Part shown: piece after piece, positions 1 through 6,406 of the stretch
How positions within the stretch are numbered: position 1 is the first letter of the stretch
Layout of the letters: every line of letters begins with the position of its first letter
Source of the DNA: Chloroflexota bacterium
GTDB taxonomy: Bacteria > Chloroflexota > Ktedonobacteria > Ktedonobacterales > Ktedonobacteraceae
DNA length: 10,496 nucleotides
Reading direction: 5' to 3'
Assembly (NCBI GenBank): GCA_027316975.1
Contig: DAHVFL010000135.1
Coordinates: 1-10,496, forward strand
Position numbers and translations under genes: made by a program
Notes under the pieces: generated by a model
Databases searched by the model: none
Told to the model about the DNA's origin: nothing
What the model saw: only the letters and a program-made list of their open reading frames with translations

Positions 1-673
1 GTTGTGAAGCTACGCATATGCCTGGTGTGCATGGTTGTGGCGGGCTGAAAATGGCTTCCATTGCCAGCAACAAGCCCAGGGAACAGGCGGCGATAAGCAG
101 CGCGGCCAATAATAGTTTGAGCGCGAGTTTCGGCTTGATGACAAATAGCCTCAAAATGCTGCGCAGACCACCGGGCATAGCGCGTTTTACGGCGGTAAAC
201 AGTACAGGTAATCCTCCCAGCACGATGACCAGAAACGCGAGTACACCGCCGTAGGTGAATATATCGAAAGCGATGCCAACAACAGGATGGAGCCGCGCAA
301 CGGCATTAAATGGCTCGACGGGGTCGGCGACTCTTCCTATTGCCACGTACCCAACTCCGAAGAGGACAAAAGCGCAAAAGGTGGTTATCATCGAGCGACG
401 GATGGTTTGCTGCATGTAGCCTCGTCCTCCTCTGTTATAGGGGAATAGATATTCCGCCAGCAAGCCCAGGATAGCCTCGCTAAACAGGGCAGGCCACTGG
501 CAAATGACGCCAAAAGCGCCTTTTTGCTGGTAGGCGTCAAGGCAGCACTGACGAAAAACCTGGAGAGTTGATGTAGCGTACTCGTGGCGGAACTCGGCTG
601 GTGCCATAGAGAGCAGCCAGCGATAGAGAGAGACGGAGAAAGATACGATCTTTGGCGTAGGGGATGTGTTCAT
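1..673 (-). CDS. PadR-coupled three-segment membrane protein, partial (C-terminus off the window)
   Basis: I translated this frame by hand. It is open for 224 codons from the ATG at 673-671 to the left edge without a stop, so the gene is incomplete. The N-terminal ~80 residues are soluble, with a segment like LYRWLLSMAPAEFRHEY (16-32). It resembles the short amphipathic N-terminal region of permease-like proteins that follow padR genes in several phyla (my recollection of those families). Hydrophobic segments follow at about 96-112, 140-161 and 184-206. The start overlaps the padR stop by one base (TAATG), which implies translational coupling and control by that repressor. I do not recognise a specific family. 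It could be an ABC-permease-type protein or a PadR-partner membrane protein of unknown role. An internal Met at residue 87 is a less likely start, because the upstream frame reads as normal protein and sits exactly at the padR stop. Confidence 0.75.
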   Translation of the reverse strand, partial: MNTSPTPKIVSFSVSLYRWLLSMAPAEFRHEYATSTLQVFRQCCLDAYQQKGAFGVICQWPALFSEAILGLLAEYLFPYNRGGRGYMQQTIRRSMITTFCAFVLFGVGYVAIGRVADPVEPFNAVARLHPVVGIAFDIFTYGGVLAFLVIVLGGLPVLFTAVKRAMPGGLRSILRLFVIKPKLALKLLLAALLIAACSLGLLLAMEAIFSPPQPCTPGICVASQ

Positions 674-1062
674 TACTCTGCTCCCCCGTTTGATACTACT
701 GATATCGAACCAGCTAATAGCGGTCTGCTGCGGGCAACTCTGAGCGCCTGTTCGAGTCGCTGCGTCTCGGCGAGGGCGACCTGTTGACCAAAGCTTGTCA
801 GCTTGTAGTAGCGGCGGCGCTCGTCATCCAGCGCGGGATCAGGGCGTTCATCTGCCTCGACGATCAATCCATCGAGAAGCATGTGTTTGATGGAGCGATA
901 AAGGGTAGTTGGCCCGATGCGCATTTTTCCCTCTGTATGCGCTGCAATCTCCTGCATGATGCTGTAGCCGTGCCGCTCGCCATCTGCCAGGGCAAGCAGG
1001 ATGTGAAAAACGGCAGGCGTGAGCGGTAGCATGGCCTGCGGATCATTTTTAGCTGACGGCAT
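673..1062 (-). CDS. PadR-family transcriptional regulator
   Basis: The product is 129 residues with the standard PadR winged helix-turn-helix layout. The N-terminal helix and HGYSIMQEI segment lie at 20-39, the recognition region GPTTLYRSIKHMLLDGLI at 50-67, and the wing with RRRYYKLTSFG at 82-92. A short C-terminal helix (93-112) probably serves dimerisation. PadR proteins are usually autorepressors released by small hydrophobic ligands, often antimicrobials or phenolics, and often control an adjacent membrane protein gene, as here. An AAGAGG element lies eight bases before the ATG. A promoter and an inverted repeat sit just upstream. The stop codon overlaps the start of the downstream membrane protein gene. 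The inducer cannot be read from the sequence. Confidence 0.93.
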   Translation of the reverse strand: MPSAKNDPQAMLPLTPAVFHILLALADGERHGYSIMQEIAAHTEGKMRIGPTTLYRSIKHMLLDGLIVEADERPDPALDDERRRYYKLTSFGQQVALAETQRLEQALRVARSRPLLAGSISVVSNGGAE

Positions 1063-1094
1063 TCCTGATACCTCTTAAAGTTTGCGATAGATAT

Positions 1095-1139
1095 AACCGA
1101 TGTGGGTATATTCAGCATGGTTATAGTAACATATCGGTT
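1095..1139. promoter_or_regulatory. inverted repeat overlapping the padR promoter, probable PadR operator
   Basis: AACCGATGTG (1095-1104) and CATATCGGTT (1130-1139) are inverted copies with one mismatch in ten, centred at 1117, almost at the predicted transcription start. One arm lies between the -35 and -10 boxes and the other just downstream of the start. A second nested pair, TATAACC (1092-1098) and GGTTATA (1119-1125), shares part of the sequence. PadR proteins are known to bind imperfect dyads over their own promoters. Assigning this dyad to the adjacent PadR is an inference from position. Confidence 0.5.
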
Positions 1140-1151
1140 GTTGGCTGTCAA
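1123..1151 (-). promoter_or_regulatory. sigma70-type promoter of the padR operon
   Basis: On the minus strand a perfect -35 TTGACA (1151-1146) and a -10 TACTAT (1128-1123) are separated by exactly 17 bases. Transcription would start near 1116, leaving a leader of roughly 50 bases before the padR ATG at 1062. The right arm of the adjacent inverted repeat falls in the spacer between the two boxes, which fits repression by promoter occlusion. Confidence 0.7.
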
Positions 1152-1186
1152 TAGTCTTTATGCTGATGATTACTTATACTTGACGA

Positions 1187-1214
1187 GAGATTCTTCGCTG
1201 CGCTCAGAATGACA
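1187..1214. repeat. dispersed-type motif TTCTTCGCTGCGCTCAGAAT
   Basis: The 28-base segment contains TTCTTCGCTGCGCTCAGAAT (1191-1210). From memory, near-identical text recurs as an intergenic repeat in Chloroflexota and other environmental genomes. Only one copy is present in this window, so its repeat nature is recalled and not shown here. Confidence 0.35.
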
Positions 1215-1246
1215 GCCAAAGTGGTTCCATGAAGTTTGACAAAGTA

Positions 1247-1319
1247 GTAGGGACGCGATGAATCGCGTCCGTCTCGCCCCTGCTGCAACCTGGAAGGACG
1301 CGATGAATCGCGTCCCTAC
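1247..1319. repeat. paired palindromic repeat, REP/MITE-like
   Basis: The palindromic 20-mer GGACGCGATGAATCGCGTCC occurs twice, at 1251-1270 and 1296-1315, 25 bases apart. Each copy folds alone as GGACGCGA / TCGCGTCC around TGAA. The outer flanks are also inverted: GTAG at 1247-1250 before the first and CTAC at 1316-1319 after the second, so the whole block is a larger inverted repeat. This layout is like REP/BIME elements or a short non-autonomous MITE. There is no transposase nearby. Confidence 0.75.
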
Positions 1320-1368
1320 ATTCACCATGAAGGATGGAGAGCCAAATTAAATCGCTCCTGTAAGCGCG

Positions 1369-1500
1369 TTAAGCTTCCCCGGCTGGTGAGTCGGGGTCAA
1401 GCCTCTTCAATGCGGTGGATATACGCTCTTGCAACGAAGGCGCTTTTTGATTCCAGAGCAGGCGGAAGTAGAGACTGCGCAGGAAATTCTTAATGATCCT
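1369..1500 (-). other. short protein-like frame without a canonical start
   Basis: On the minus strand, directly after the rRNA methyltransferase stop, a frame reads approximately IIKNFLRSLYFRLLWNQK, continues through an ERISTALKRLDPDSP stretch, and stops at TAA (1371-1369). The composition is protein-like: an amphipathic start, basic and hydrophobic alternation, and a polar tail. There is no in-frame ATG or GTG, and the only TTG codons lie well inside. The frame closes upstream at a TAG within the methyltransferase gene. A GAAAGG element precedes ATC ATT. It may be a gene remnant, a rare-start small protein, or chance. Confidence 0.25.
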
Positions 1501-1511
1501 TTCGCCACGTA

Positions 1512-2339
1512 TTAGCGGTGAATAACAAAAACCAGTTCGGTGGCGTAGCTAAAGCGTTGGATTGACCAGGGTTGCCCGGCAATCAACTCGTTGAAATGGG
1601 ACTCGTAGTTCGCTTCCATGTTCTTACCCTTGCCACCATGCCTGCCGCCGAGGCTGGCAGCCGGGAAGGAGACGACGAGGTGATCGGCCTGGATGCTTTG
1701 CAGCAGTCGCCGGCCCGCGTTTTTATCGACCTGCTCAAGGACGGGGATGGTTTTGAGCACGAAGGCCACATCGACTTTGTGGGCCGGACACTGCTGGATC
1801 ACATCGCACACCATCGCCTCTCCGTCAACGCGCAGCAACGGGAAGCTGGCATTCAGAAAATCGATCATGTCCTGGTAGATGTCGCAGGCGTAGTAGCGCG
1901 CGCCTGGCGCGAGAGGCATCCAGGGGATAGCCAGTGGATTGAGGCCGCAGGCGATATCCAGGACCGAGTGGACAGGGGCGATATCCGCCAGTATCGCGGA
2001 ATAAAAGCACGGCAGGAAGGGCAGGCGCTCGCGGGTAGAGGCATGGTGGCTCATGATCTCCCTGCACGTGGCTTGCAGGTGCGCCGGGTCTCCGGCCTGG
2101 GATGCCGACTGCAATGCTTCCAGCCAGCGAGCGTAGCGCGGCGTATTGTCTTGATAGGCTGCGCCGACCTGGTGCAGCTTGTTTTTGGTCGCTTTGATGG
2201 CTTCTTTGAGGCTGCGCCGCTTCTCCAGTTCGCCCGCGCCCAGCGAGCGGATGAACTCAGCATCGATATGCCGGTATTTTGCGCTGGCCTGGACCGCCTC
2301 AAGAAGTTGTTGCAGTGGTGGCTGTATCGAGTGGGGCAT
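1512..2339 (-). CDS. 16S rRNA (guanine(1405)-N(7))-methyltransferase, aminoglycoside-resistance type
   Basis: The 275-residue product matches the FmrO/Sgm/Rmt family, which methylates N7 of G1405 in helix 44 of 16S rRNA with S-adenosylmethionine. In known members this blocks 4,6-disubstituted deoxystreptamine aminoglycosides. Diagnostic parts are in family order: the helical N-domain; HASTRERLPFL (99-109), close to HISTRERLPHL in Sgm as I recall it; the SAM motif VLDIACGLNPLA (126-137); CDIYQ (152-156); VLKTIPVLEQ (194-203); VSFPAASLGGR (223-233) followed by KNMEANY; and the C-terminal TELVFVI (267-273). Length is normal for the family (~250-280). Compared with recalled RmtB, a few residues (HGGKG) are inserted after SLGGR. 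The gene overlaps the transglycosylase gene by 41 bases and has its own site, GAGGGAAG, six bases before the ATG. No antibiotic biosynthesis genes are visible. Family assignment is strong. Activity in this host is inferred. Confidence 0.9.
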   Translation of the reverse strand: MPHSIQPPLQQLLEAVQASAKYRHIDAEFIRSLGAGELEKRRSLKEAIKATKNKLHQVGAAYQDNTPRYARWLEALQSASQAGDPAHLQATCREIMSHHASTRERLPFLPCFYSAILADIAPVHSVLDIACGLNPLAIPWMPLAPGARYYACDIYQDMIDFLNASFPLLRVDGEAMVCDVIQQCPAHKVDVAFVLKTIPVLEQVDKNAGRRLLQSIQADHLVVSFPAASLGGRHGGKGKNMEANYESHFNELIAGQPWSIQRFSYATELVFVIHR

Positions 2340-3438
2340 GTTGTTCTTCCCTCAAACGCGCGGTCAACTGTGTCATGAAGCGCAGGTTGTGGATGGTTGC
2401 CAGGCGCAGAAAAAGGCCATCGTTGATTTTGAAAAGATGATGCAGGTAGGCTACCGGGTAGCGGCGGCAACACAGGCAATCGCAGTAGGGCGAGATGGGG
2501 CCGTCCTGCTTGATGACTTTGTCGTCATTGACATAGAGATACTTGAACCATTGCTCGCTGGAGCCGGGCGCGGGCAGGCCCTGCGCCTGGGTGAAGACGT
2601 ACAGGCGCGAGTGGCGGGCATCGCGCGTGGGCATGGCGCTGTCGAATATGGAGTAACCCATGCGGGCGCATTCCAGCACGTTGGCGGGATGTCCGACGCC
2701 AAGGGCGTGCATGGGGAATTGCGGTGGAACGATTTCCCGCGTATAGCTCAGGCTATCGACGTGCAGATGGCCTTTGCCGTCCAGGGGCCAGCCGCCATAG
2801 CCGAAGCCGTCGAAGCCGGTATCGAGCAGGGCATCCGCGCACTGCTTGCGCAATTCGTGATTCGCGCCGCCCTGGATGACGCCGAACAATAGCGGCTGTT
2901 TTTCAGGCGGCAGGCGTTTTTGTTTCATGAGGTGTTGGAATTCGTCTTTGCAGCGACGCGCCCAGGCGATGGTGCGCCTGACCGATGCCTGTTGTATCTC
3001 GTGGGAATCGTCAACATGCGTGCAATCGTCGAGGCAAACAACGATATCAGCGCCGTAACTGACCTGTAATTGGATGCTTTTTTCGGGCGCGAGGTGGAAC
3101 TTGCGGTCGGAGCCGTCGGGTTGAAAGCTGAGACCTTTATCGTTAATGAAGCCATTTTTAGGATTCTGGCGGATCAAGGAGTAGGCCTGGAAGCCGCCGG
3201 AGTCGGTGATGATGGGATGCGGCCAACCTGCCATAGCGTGCAGGCCACCCAGGGAGGTGATGGTTGATGAGCCGGGGCGCTGCATGAGGTGAAAGGTATT
3301 CATCACCACCGCCTGGATGTTACATGCTTCCAGGTCCGCGCTATCTACGTTGCGCACGACGCCCAGCGTGGCGTCGGGTAAAAACGCGGGTAAGAGTATT
3401 TGCCCGTGTGGCACCTGTAATTGTGGCATCTGGCTCAT
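2299..3438 (-). CDS. tRNA-guanine transglycosylase family protein, divergent base-recognition loop
   Basis: The 379-residue product has the full TGT fold signature. TGT enzymes exchange guanine at a target position, normally G34 of GUN-anticodon tRNAs, for a 7-deazaguanine (preQ1 or queuine). Visible motifs are TDSGGFQ with the active-site Asp79, GVIQGG (186-191), LGVGHP (246-251), and FDSAMPTRDARH (265-276), where Asp266 matches the nucleophile. The zinc ligands are Cys319, Cys321, Cys324 and His350 in the CxCxxC...HN arrangement. The odd part is 215-221, GGWPLDG, where bacterial enzymes have GGLAVGE: the Val and Glu that shape preQ1 recognition are absent. The start ATG overlaps the amidase stop (ATGA). 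The C-terminal tail overlaps the rRNA methyltransferase gene. It may be a queuine-type or otherwise altered TGT. I would not name it tgt without a test of substrate. Confidence 0.88.
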   Translation of the reverse strand: MSQMPQLQVPHGQILLPAFLPDATLGVVRNVDSADLEACNIQAVVMNTFHLMQRPGSSTITSLGGLHAMAGWPHPIITDSGGFQAYSLIRQNPKNGFINDKGLSFQPDGSDRKFHLAPEKSIQLQVSYGADIVVCLDDCTHVDDSHEIQQASVRRTIAWARRCKDEFQHLMKQKRLPPEKQPLLFGVIQGGANHELRKQCADALLDTGFDGFGYGGWPLDGKGHLHVDSLSYTREIVPPQFPMHALGVGHPANVLECARMGYSIFDSAMPTRDARHSRLYVFTQAQGLPAPGSSEQWFKYLYVNDDKVIKQDGPISPYCDCLCCRRYPVAYLHHLFKINDGLFLRLATIHNLRFMTQLTARLREEQHAPLDTATTATTS

Positions 3439-4853
3439 GCTTTCGTCCCAATCTCGCGGCGGTGCCAGTCGGTCAACTGCTGGTAGGCGTGGGCGATGCG
3501 CAGGATCATGGCTTCCTCGAAAGGTTTGCCGACGATTTGCAGGCCGATGGGCATACCATCTTTGGAAAAGCCGCAGGGGAGCGAGATGGAAGGCAGCCCG
3601 GCCAGGTTGAAAGGCATGTTGAGGCGCAGCAAGCTCACGGTCGAGTTATCGACGATGCCGTCAATGAGGATGTCCTGGTTGCTTAGTTCGATGGGGAAAG
3701 CGGGCAGGGGAAGCGTTGGTAAGACAAGGGCGTTGACACGTTGCATGACGGCGCGCAGGGCGCTGGAGAACTGGCGGCGTTCCTGCTGCGCTTGCAGGTA
3801 ATCGACGGCGGGAACCTGTTGTCCGTTGAGCAGGTTTTCGCGGGTCGCTGTGGTGTAGTCGTCGCTGCGCGCGGGAAACCAGCCGTTTTGGATGTGCGCG
3901 AGGGTGGCTTCGGGTCGCTGGATGGTGCGATAGGTGAGCATGGTGGGACGCGGCAGGTCAACGTCGATGATTTCAGCGCCTTCTTCTTGCAGGACGCGCA
4001 GCGCGGCTTTCCAGGCGGCACGCACTTCGGGATCGAGTGGCGAGACAAAGGAGTCCGTTGGTATGCCGAGCTTGATGCCTTGCAGGGAGAGCAGGCCACG
4101 CCCTTCAGCGCCGCCAATGAGTGACGCGCTGGCCTGCGCTGGCGGGCCTGAGATGCTGTTGGGGTCACGCGGGTCGTAGCGGGCGATGGCGTCGAAAATG
4201 ATGGAACAGTCTTCGGCGCTGCGCGCCAGTGGTCCGACATGGTCGAGCGACCAGCTTAGCGGGATGACGCCGTAGCAACTGACGCGCCCGTAGGTGGGTT
4301 TGAGTCCGGTGACGCCGCAGCAGGCCGATGGGATGCGGATGGAGCCGCCGGTGTCGCTGCCGATGGCTCCCAGGCACATGCTGGCGGCGACTGCCGCGCC
4401 GGAGCCGCCACTGGAGCCGCCGGGGATGCGTTCGAGGTTCCAGGGATTGCGCGTGGGCGGTGTGTAGGTGCCATAGGCGAACTCGTGGGTGTTGGTTTTG
4501 CCAATGATGATGGCTCCGGCGCGTCTCAATTGTTCGACTACGGTTGCGTCCTCGGTGGCGATGTTGCCGGCCAGCACTTGTGAGCCTGCGGTGAGGCGCA
4601 CACCCTTGACGGCGACCAGGTCTTTGACGCCGATGGGAATGCCGTGCAGGGGGCTGCGAAACAGGCCGGTGCGCTGTTCCTGTTCGGCCTTCCCGGCATC
4701 TGCCTGGGCCTCGTCGCGCATGACGGTGACGAAGGCTTTGATGTCGCTATCAAGCTGGTCGATGCGCTCAAAGCTCTCGGCGAGCAGTTCGGTGGGCGTG
4801 GTCATGCCGGAACGGAGGTCGGCGGCGGCTTCGGTGATGGATAGGTAGGGCAT
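3435..4853 (-). CDS. amidase signature family protein (GatA-like fold)
   Basis: The product is 472 residues from the ATG at 4853. Amidase signature enzymes hydrolyse amides, or release ammonia from glutamine when part of GatCAB, with a Ser-cisSer-Lys triad. The triad is present: Lys in GIPIGVKDL (~77), the cis-Ser in GGSSGGSG (~147), and the nucleophile Ser in GSDTGGSIRIPSACCG (~171), followed by GLKPTYGRVS. The stretch YGVIPLSWSLDHVGP is more typical of general amidases than of GatA, which has AFASSLDQIGP. No gatB or gatC is adjacent. An upstream in-frame GTG (4859) could extend it by two residues, but AGAGGA is seven bases before the ATG and only one base before the GTG, so I chose the ATG. 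It follows the TOPRIM gene with a 2-base gap and overlaps the transglycosylase start by four bases. The substrate is unknown. Confidence 0.9.
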   Translation of the reverse strand: MPYLSITEAAADLRSGMTTPTELLAESFERIDQLDSDIKAFVTVMRDEAQADAGKAEQEQRTGLFRSPLHGIPIGVKDLVAVKGVRLTAGSQVLAGNIATEDATVVEQLRRAGAIIIGKTNTHEFAYGTYTPPTRNPWNLERIPGGSSGGSGAAVAASMCLGAIGSDTGGSIRIPSACCGVTGLKPTYGRVSCYGVIPLSWSLDHVGPLARSAEDCSIIFDAIARYDPRDPNSISGPPAQASASLIGGAEGRGLLSLQGIKLGIPTDSFVSPLDPEVRAAWKAALRVLQEEGAEIIDVDLPRPTMLTYRTIQRPEATLAHIQNGWFPARSDDYTTATRENLLNGQQVPAVDYLQAQQERRQFSSALRAVMQRVNALVLPTLPLPAFPIELSNQDILIDGIVDNSTVSLLRLNMPFNLAGLPSISLPCGFSKDGMPIGLQIVGKPFEEAMILRIAHAYQQLTDWHRREIGTKA

Positions 4854-4855
4854 GG

Positions 4856-5533
4856 TCACATCCTCTGTATTTCAGATATGAGATTAAGCGCAGAGAACGC
4901 CTTAGTTAAATCGCTCTCGAAGCGTTGGTAAGCAGTCAGTGGTTGTAGCCGCTCTAATCTGATTTTTCTACCTAAAGGCTCATAAAGAGAACTGACATCT
5001 ATTCTCTGATTAGGACGAAGTTGTTTATTTACAATTGCTATCGCATCGTAGAGTCGAAGCTTTGGTTTGGAGATTTTTTCAATCTGCCTGGTTTTATCTG
5101 GAATGCCAGGTTCGTTTGCTTTCAAATCTGTTCTAAGCTCTGCGCGGAGTGTTTCAAAATCTGCCAGCATCCAGGCTTCGACTGCCTGTATAGGAATGAT
5201 TGGTAGGAGCTGTCCACAGACTGAGCCTTTGGACTGTTTTACAAGGTCAAATCCTGGTAATATCCGGTACTTCATGGCATCTTCGTATAAGGGATTATCT
5301 GCATCTGAATGAACGATTAGAGCCTGGTAACGAAAAGCCTGTATGGCAGCCTGTAAAATATTTTCTTCTCGAGTTGGTTTTTTCTCGAAGAGTTTGATTG
5401 GTTCTACCGAGGCAACACTTACATTGCTTTTTCTTCGCTCTGCCAGTATTTTTCTGGAGGTTCGCTGAATTATCAATGTTAGAAAGCGGTCATCTGTGCT
5501 TCCTTCACCATAAAGCGCCAGGGCTAATCTCAT
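4856..5533 (-). CDS. DUF4276-like TOPRIM protein, partner of the adjacent ATPase
   Basis: The 225-residue product shows a TOPRIM-like pattern: YGEGSTDDRFL with Glu10 near the N-terminus, HSDAD (75-79) giving the DxD motif, and AVEAWMLADFETL (117-129), an EAW signature I associate with DUF4276 (PF14103) and RloB-like proteins. TOPRIM domains of this kind bind metal and often cut nucleic acid when paired with an SMC/OLD-type ATPase, as in OLD, Gabija and PARIS. The ATPase gene ends 12 bases upstream, which supports a working pair. Base composition is AT-rich: a hand count of row 5101-5160 gives 26 G/C in 60. The ribosome site is weak, so translation may depend on coupling. The nuclease role is inferred. 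The family call rests on motifs, not on a search. Confidence 0.75.
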   Translation of the reverse strand: MRLALALYGEGSTDDRFLTLIIQRTSRKILAERRKSNVSVASVEPIKLFEKKPTREENILQAAIQAFRYQALIVHSDADNPLYEDAMKYRILPGFDLVKQSKGSVCGQLLPIIPIQAVEAWMLADFETLRAELRTDLKANEPGIPDKTRQIEKISKPKLRLYDAIAIVNKQLRPNQRIDVSSLYEPLGRKIRLERLQPLTAYQRFESDLTKAFSALNLISEIQRM

Positions 5534-5545
5534 CTATTTTACTAC

Positions 5546-6397
5546 CTACAATTCATTAAGAGTGGTACGGGCTTCGCGCAATTGCTTGCGCGCTTTATCG
5601 AGGTCTTCGCTATCTAAATAGCGCAAGACCTCATCAAGCGTATAAACTTCCATAGTTTCATCCCTCTGTATGTCCATACGAAACTGTGTTTGTGTGCCGG
5701 GCGTAACAACGGGCGTCATGCAGGTGATTTCTAAGGTCGGATCACCGCTTTCAAGTGGTTCTACCCTTGTCATTGTATATGCAAAAAGGAGTGAGTCTAT
5801 GACTTCTGGTAAGCTGATAAAAGTAGGAGAATGGGTTGTAATCAATACTTGTCTCAAAGGCTCATCCACCTCATCTGAATCATTGAAATTTGTTGCCATC
5901 TTTCGTAGCAAGTGTGCCAAATTTTTTAAACGCTGGGGATGAACGCCATTTTCCGGTTCTTCCAGGCAAAGCGTACCGTGAAACTGTGGGTCATTTCTGA
6001 GAGTTGCCAGAGCGAGTAGGCGAAGTGTTCCATCAGAGAGTACCTGCGCTGAAAACGTTCGCTGGTCTGAGGTTTCAGCGTAAATAACATATTTATCACT
6101 CGCTTTGTCGTGTTCCACACTGATTTTGAAAATCCCACGAACGAGATTCGCCATATCCCGCGAAACGTCAGTCAGTGCAAACTTATCTTCGGCCTGCATA
6201 CGGGCCAGTGTTGTTGGTAAATTTTTTCCTTCGGGTGAGAGGAAACGAGTGGCCTGAGTTGAACTAGATTGGCGTAGTACCTCTGGATTTAAATGTAAAA
6301 ACCTCCATGAGCGTAATTCTTCGCGAGCAGCAAATGCATGTTGATATTCAGTGTTAGTTATACTACTCAGCACGGTTCCCTCAGCTCTTTCCGCCAC
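5546..6397 (-). CDS. AAA ATPase, C-terminal part (signature, Walker B), after an in-frame TGA
   Basis: From a GTG at 6397 the frame gives 283 residues carrying the second half of an SMC/RecF/OLD-like ATPase (AAA_21 type). It has the ABC-like signature LSDGTLRLLALA (120-131), Walker B with catalytic Glu in LCLEEPENGVHP (143-154), and the switch region LITTHSP (185-191). It has no Walker A, which lies in the upstream piece in the same reading frame, separated only by TGA and two codons. The GTG is the first possible restart, but no well-placed ribosome site precedes it. GAGAAG sits about 13 bases upstream. The two pieces may be a recently broken gene, a stop read through, or a split ATPase made by reinitiation. 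A sequencing error is also possible. The C-terminal helical tail after 240 is charged. Confidence 0.7.
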   Translation of the reverse strand: MAERAEGTVLSSITNTEYQHAFAAREELRSWRFLHLNPEVLRQSSSTQATRFLSPEGKNLPTTLARMQAEDKFALTDVSRDMANLVRGIFKISVEHDKASDKYVIYAETSDQRTFSAQVLSDGTLRLLALATLRNDPQFHGTLCLEEPENGVHPQRLKNLAHLLRKMATNFNDSDEVDEPLRQVLITTHSPTFISLPEVIDSLLFAYTMTRVEPLESGDPTLEITCMTPVVTPGTQTQFRMDIQRDETMEVYTLDEVLRYLDSEDLDKARKQLREARTTLNEL

Positions 6398-6403
6398 AAT
6401 ATG

Positions 6404-6406
6404 TCA
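6404..6406 (-). other. in-frame TGA interrupting the ATPase gene
   Basis: The minus strand reads GAG AAG CCC GTA TGA CAT ATT GTG GCG GAA. Both sides are in one frame and together give all ATPase motifs in order. A single transition from CGA (Arg) would create this stop, which is a common CpG-type change. Confidence 0.85.

Larger units (their letters stand above)
1152..1511. other. gene-poor stretch with repeats between padR and the rRNA methyltransferase gene
   Basis: No frame with a normal start supports a confident gene here. The stretch holds a dispersed-type motif near 1187-1214, the paired palindromes at 1247-1319, and on the minus strand a short protein-like frame ending at 1369 (listed separately). 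I see no clear U-tract terminator for the minus-strand operon that ends at 1512. The palindromes could act as one. Confidence 0.6.

Noticed and set aside
1247..1319. CRISPR array or IS end
   Set aside because: Only two copies occur, each is internally palindromic, there are no spacers of even length, and there is no transposase or cas gene nearby.
1572..2892. Long plus-strand open frames (1572-2378 and 2179-2892)
   Set aside because: They lie antisense to the rRNA methyltransferase and transglycosylase genes, whose motifs are unmistakable. The plus-strand translations show no family motif and arise from GC-rich codon use.
3435..4859. Naming the amidase gatA
   Set aside because: The region around VIPLSWSLDHVGP differs from the GatA pattern and no gatB or gatC is adjacent. 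The signature family alone does not define the substrate.
4857..4859. GTG at 4859 as the amidase start
   Set aside because: The AGAGGA element would be only one base away. It is well spaced (seven bases) for the ATG at 4853.
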